Shown: one piece after another, positions 5,635 to 6,247 of the stretch
How positions within the stretch are numbered: the first letter of the stretch is position 1
Layout: every line of letters begins with the position of its first letter
Source of the DNA: an uncultured Pseudomonadaceae bacterium
Lineage (GTDB): Bacteria; Pseudomonadota; Gammaproteobacteria; Pseudomonadales; Pseudomonadaceae
DNA length: 6,247 nucleotides
Assembly: GCA_947630465.1 (NCBI GenBank)
Contig: CANRHT010000111.1
Span: forward strand, 1 to 6,247
Reading direction: 5' to 3'
Translations under genes and position numbers: made by a program
Notes under the pieces: model-generated
What the model was told of the DNA's origin: nothing
What the model saw: only the letters and a program-made list of their open reading frames with translations
The model's database searches: none

Positions 5635-6247
5635 ATGCAACGAATTTTACGCACCAGCGCTGTATATGAAGCGCTCAATAACAACTCGAAACATGGCAAT
5701 GCGGTACTCGACCGCTTATGCCCACCGCATTTGGCCAGTGTGTTTGCCACGATCCGCAAGGGCAGTGACGGGAGCATGGAATGGTGGACGCCTTTAGGCG
5801 GCCAAGCTGTGCCTCTGCAAGACTTAACAGCTGAGCAAAAAACACAGCTGCTGAAAGTGTTAGAGCAACGGCGAAAATCCTTAGCAGAATTTGCTGAACA
5901 CCTTGAGAGCCAAGGCCAAAAGGATGGCGCTTATATGGTGCGCTGGATGCTGGCCGATACGGATTTTAGCAAAGTCTATAGCGTTGATAATCAGCCGGTA
6001 GTGATTGATTGGCACCAAATGGAAGCCAAGGAAGAGGTGGTGCCAGCCATTGTGCCCGGCGCAGCCGTGGCTGCTGCGGCGACTGCACCTGTTGCGGTCA
6101 CTGCGGTGCGCAAGCGGCGTATATGGCCTTGGTTACTCGCCTTGTTATTGCTGCTCGCTGCGGGGTTATTTGCGTGGTGGTTGTGGCTCAATCAAGGCCT
6201 GTTTTCGCACGATGTAGAGCCGCAAAATCCAGCGCTGCACAACACAG
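5635..6247 (+). CDS. SrfA-family protein, N-terminal part (runs off the right edge)
   Basis: The frame is open from ATG 5635 to the window end, giving 204 codons without a stop. It begins MQRILRTSAVYEAL, which resembles the LLRTG-type opening of SrfA-family proteins as I recall them. Further family-like pieces are EWWTPLGGQAVPL (49-61) and VYSVDNQPVVIDW (114-126). After an Ala/Val/Pro-rich linker (136-158) comes RKRRIWPW and a strong membrane helix (about 163-185). The basic cluster before the helix predicts a cytoplasmic N-terminal domain and a periplasmic C-terminal part, mostly outside the window. SrfA is normally encoded with SrfB (Hsp70/actin-like ATPase family) and SrfC (putative GTPase-like); they were named from SsrB-regulated genes in Salmonella and remain functionally unclear. 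No good ribosome binding site precedes ATG 5635. The frame stays open back to the previous gene's stop, with ATG 5596 and TTG 5614/5617 as weaker alternatives. Coding is near certain, the family likely. Confidence 0.7.
   Translation, partial: MQRILRTSAVYEALNNNSKHGNAVLDRLCPPHLASVFATIRKGSDGSMEWWTPLGGQAVPLQDLTAEQKTQLLKVLEQRRKSLAEFAEHLESQGQKDGAYMVRWMLADTDFSKVYSVDNQPVVIDWHQMEAKEEVVPAIVPGAAVAAAATAPVAVTAVRKRRIWPWLLALLLLLAAGLFAWWLWLNQGLFSHDVEPQNPALHNT

Noticed and set aside
5617..5645. TTGACT as a -35 promoter element
   Set aside because: No -10-like hexamer at 16-18 base spacing, and the resulting transcript would start inside srfA.
1..6247. Type VI secretion structural genes, insertion sequences, CRISPR arrays, tRNA genes
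   Set aside because: Looked for because of the Tag-like module and accessory character, but no supporting motif, repeat or reading frame is present in the window.

Overview
The window looks like a chromosomal accessory locus of a gammaproteobacterium, most likely near the Pseudomonadaceae or related lineages. This rests on the gene families, mid-range base composition, good AGGA/GGAG ribosome binding sites and Lol-type lipoproteins. No species can be named from the sequence alone. Everything coding reads on the + strand. No RNA gene, IS element, CRISPR array or attachment site was seen.

Layout: (1) positions 1-231 hold the end of a reading frame that resembles the C-terminal tail of PpkA-type / von Willebrand A domain proteins, probably cut by the window edge. 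(2) 232-933 encodes a MacB/LolD-type ABC ATPase. (3) 914-2137 encodes its FtsX-type permease, with a TTG start. (4) 2127-3671 encodes a secreted protein with a formylglycine-generating-enzyme (SUMF1) fold that lacks the catalytic cysteines, followed by a four-cysteine helical domain; it has a GTG start. (5) 3671-4306 encodes a secreted protein that is a stand-alone copy of that four-cysteine domain. (6) 4332-5057 and (7) 5062-5556 encode two lipoproteins with coiled-coil bodies. A strong hairpin with a T-rich tail (5569-5610) then closes this block. (8) 5635 to the right edge is the first part of a SrfA-family inner-membrane protein, normally followed by SrfB and SrfC.

Genes 1-6 have the parts list of the TagQRST-PpkA envelope-sensing pathway known from the P. 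aeruginosa H1 type VI secretion system: ATPase TagT, permease TagS, SUMF1-like TagR, outer-membrane lipoprotein TagQ, and the PpkA kinase. Here no type VI structural gene is visible, and the neighbour is srfA. The most interesting reading is a trans-envelope sensing module wired to a Srf system. Its periplasmic receptor domain has been duplicated into a separate protein, and it carries an extra lipoprotein. The domain assignments come from motifs. The functional link to Srf is inference from gene order.
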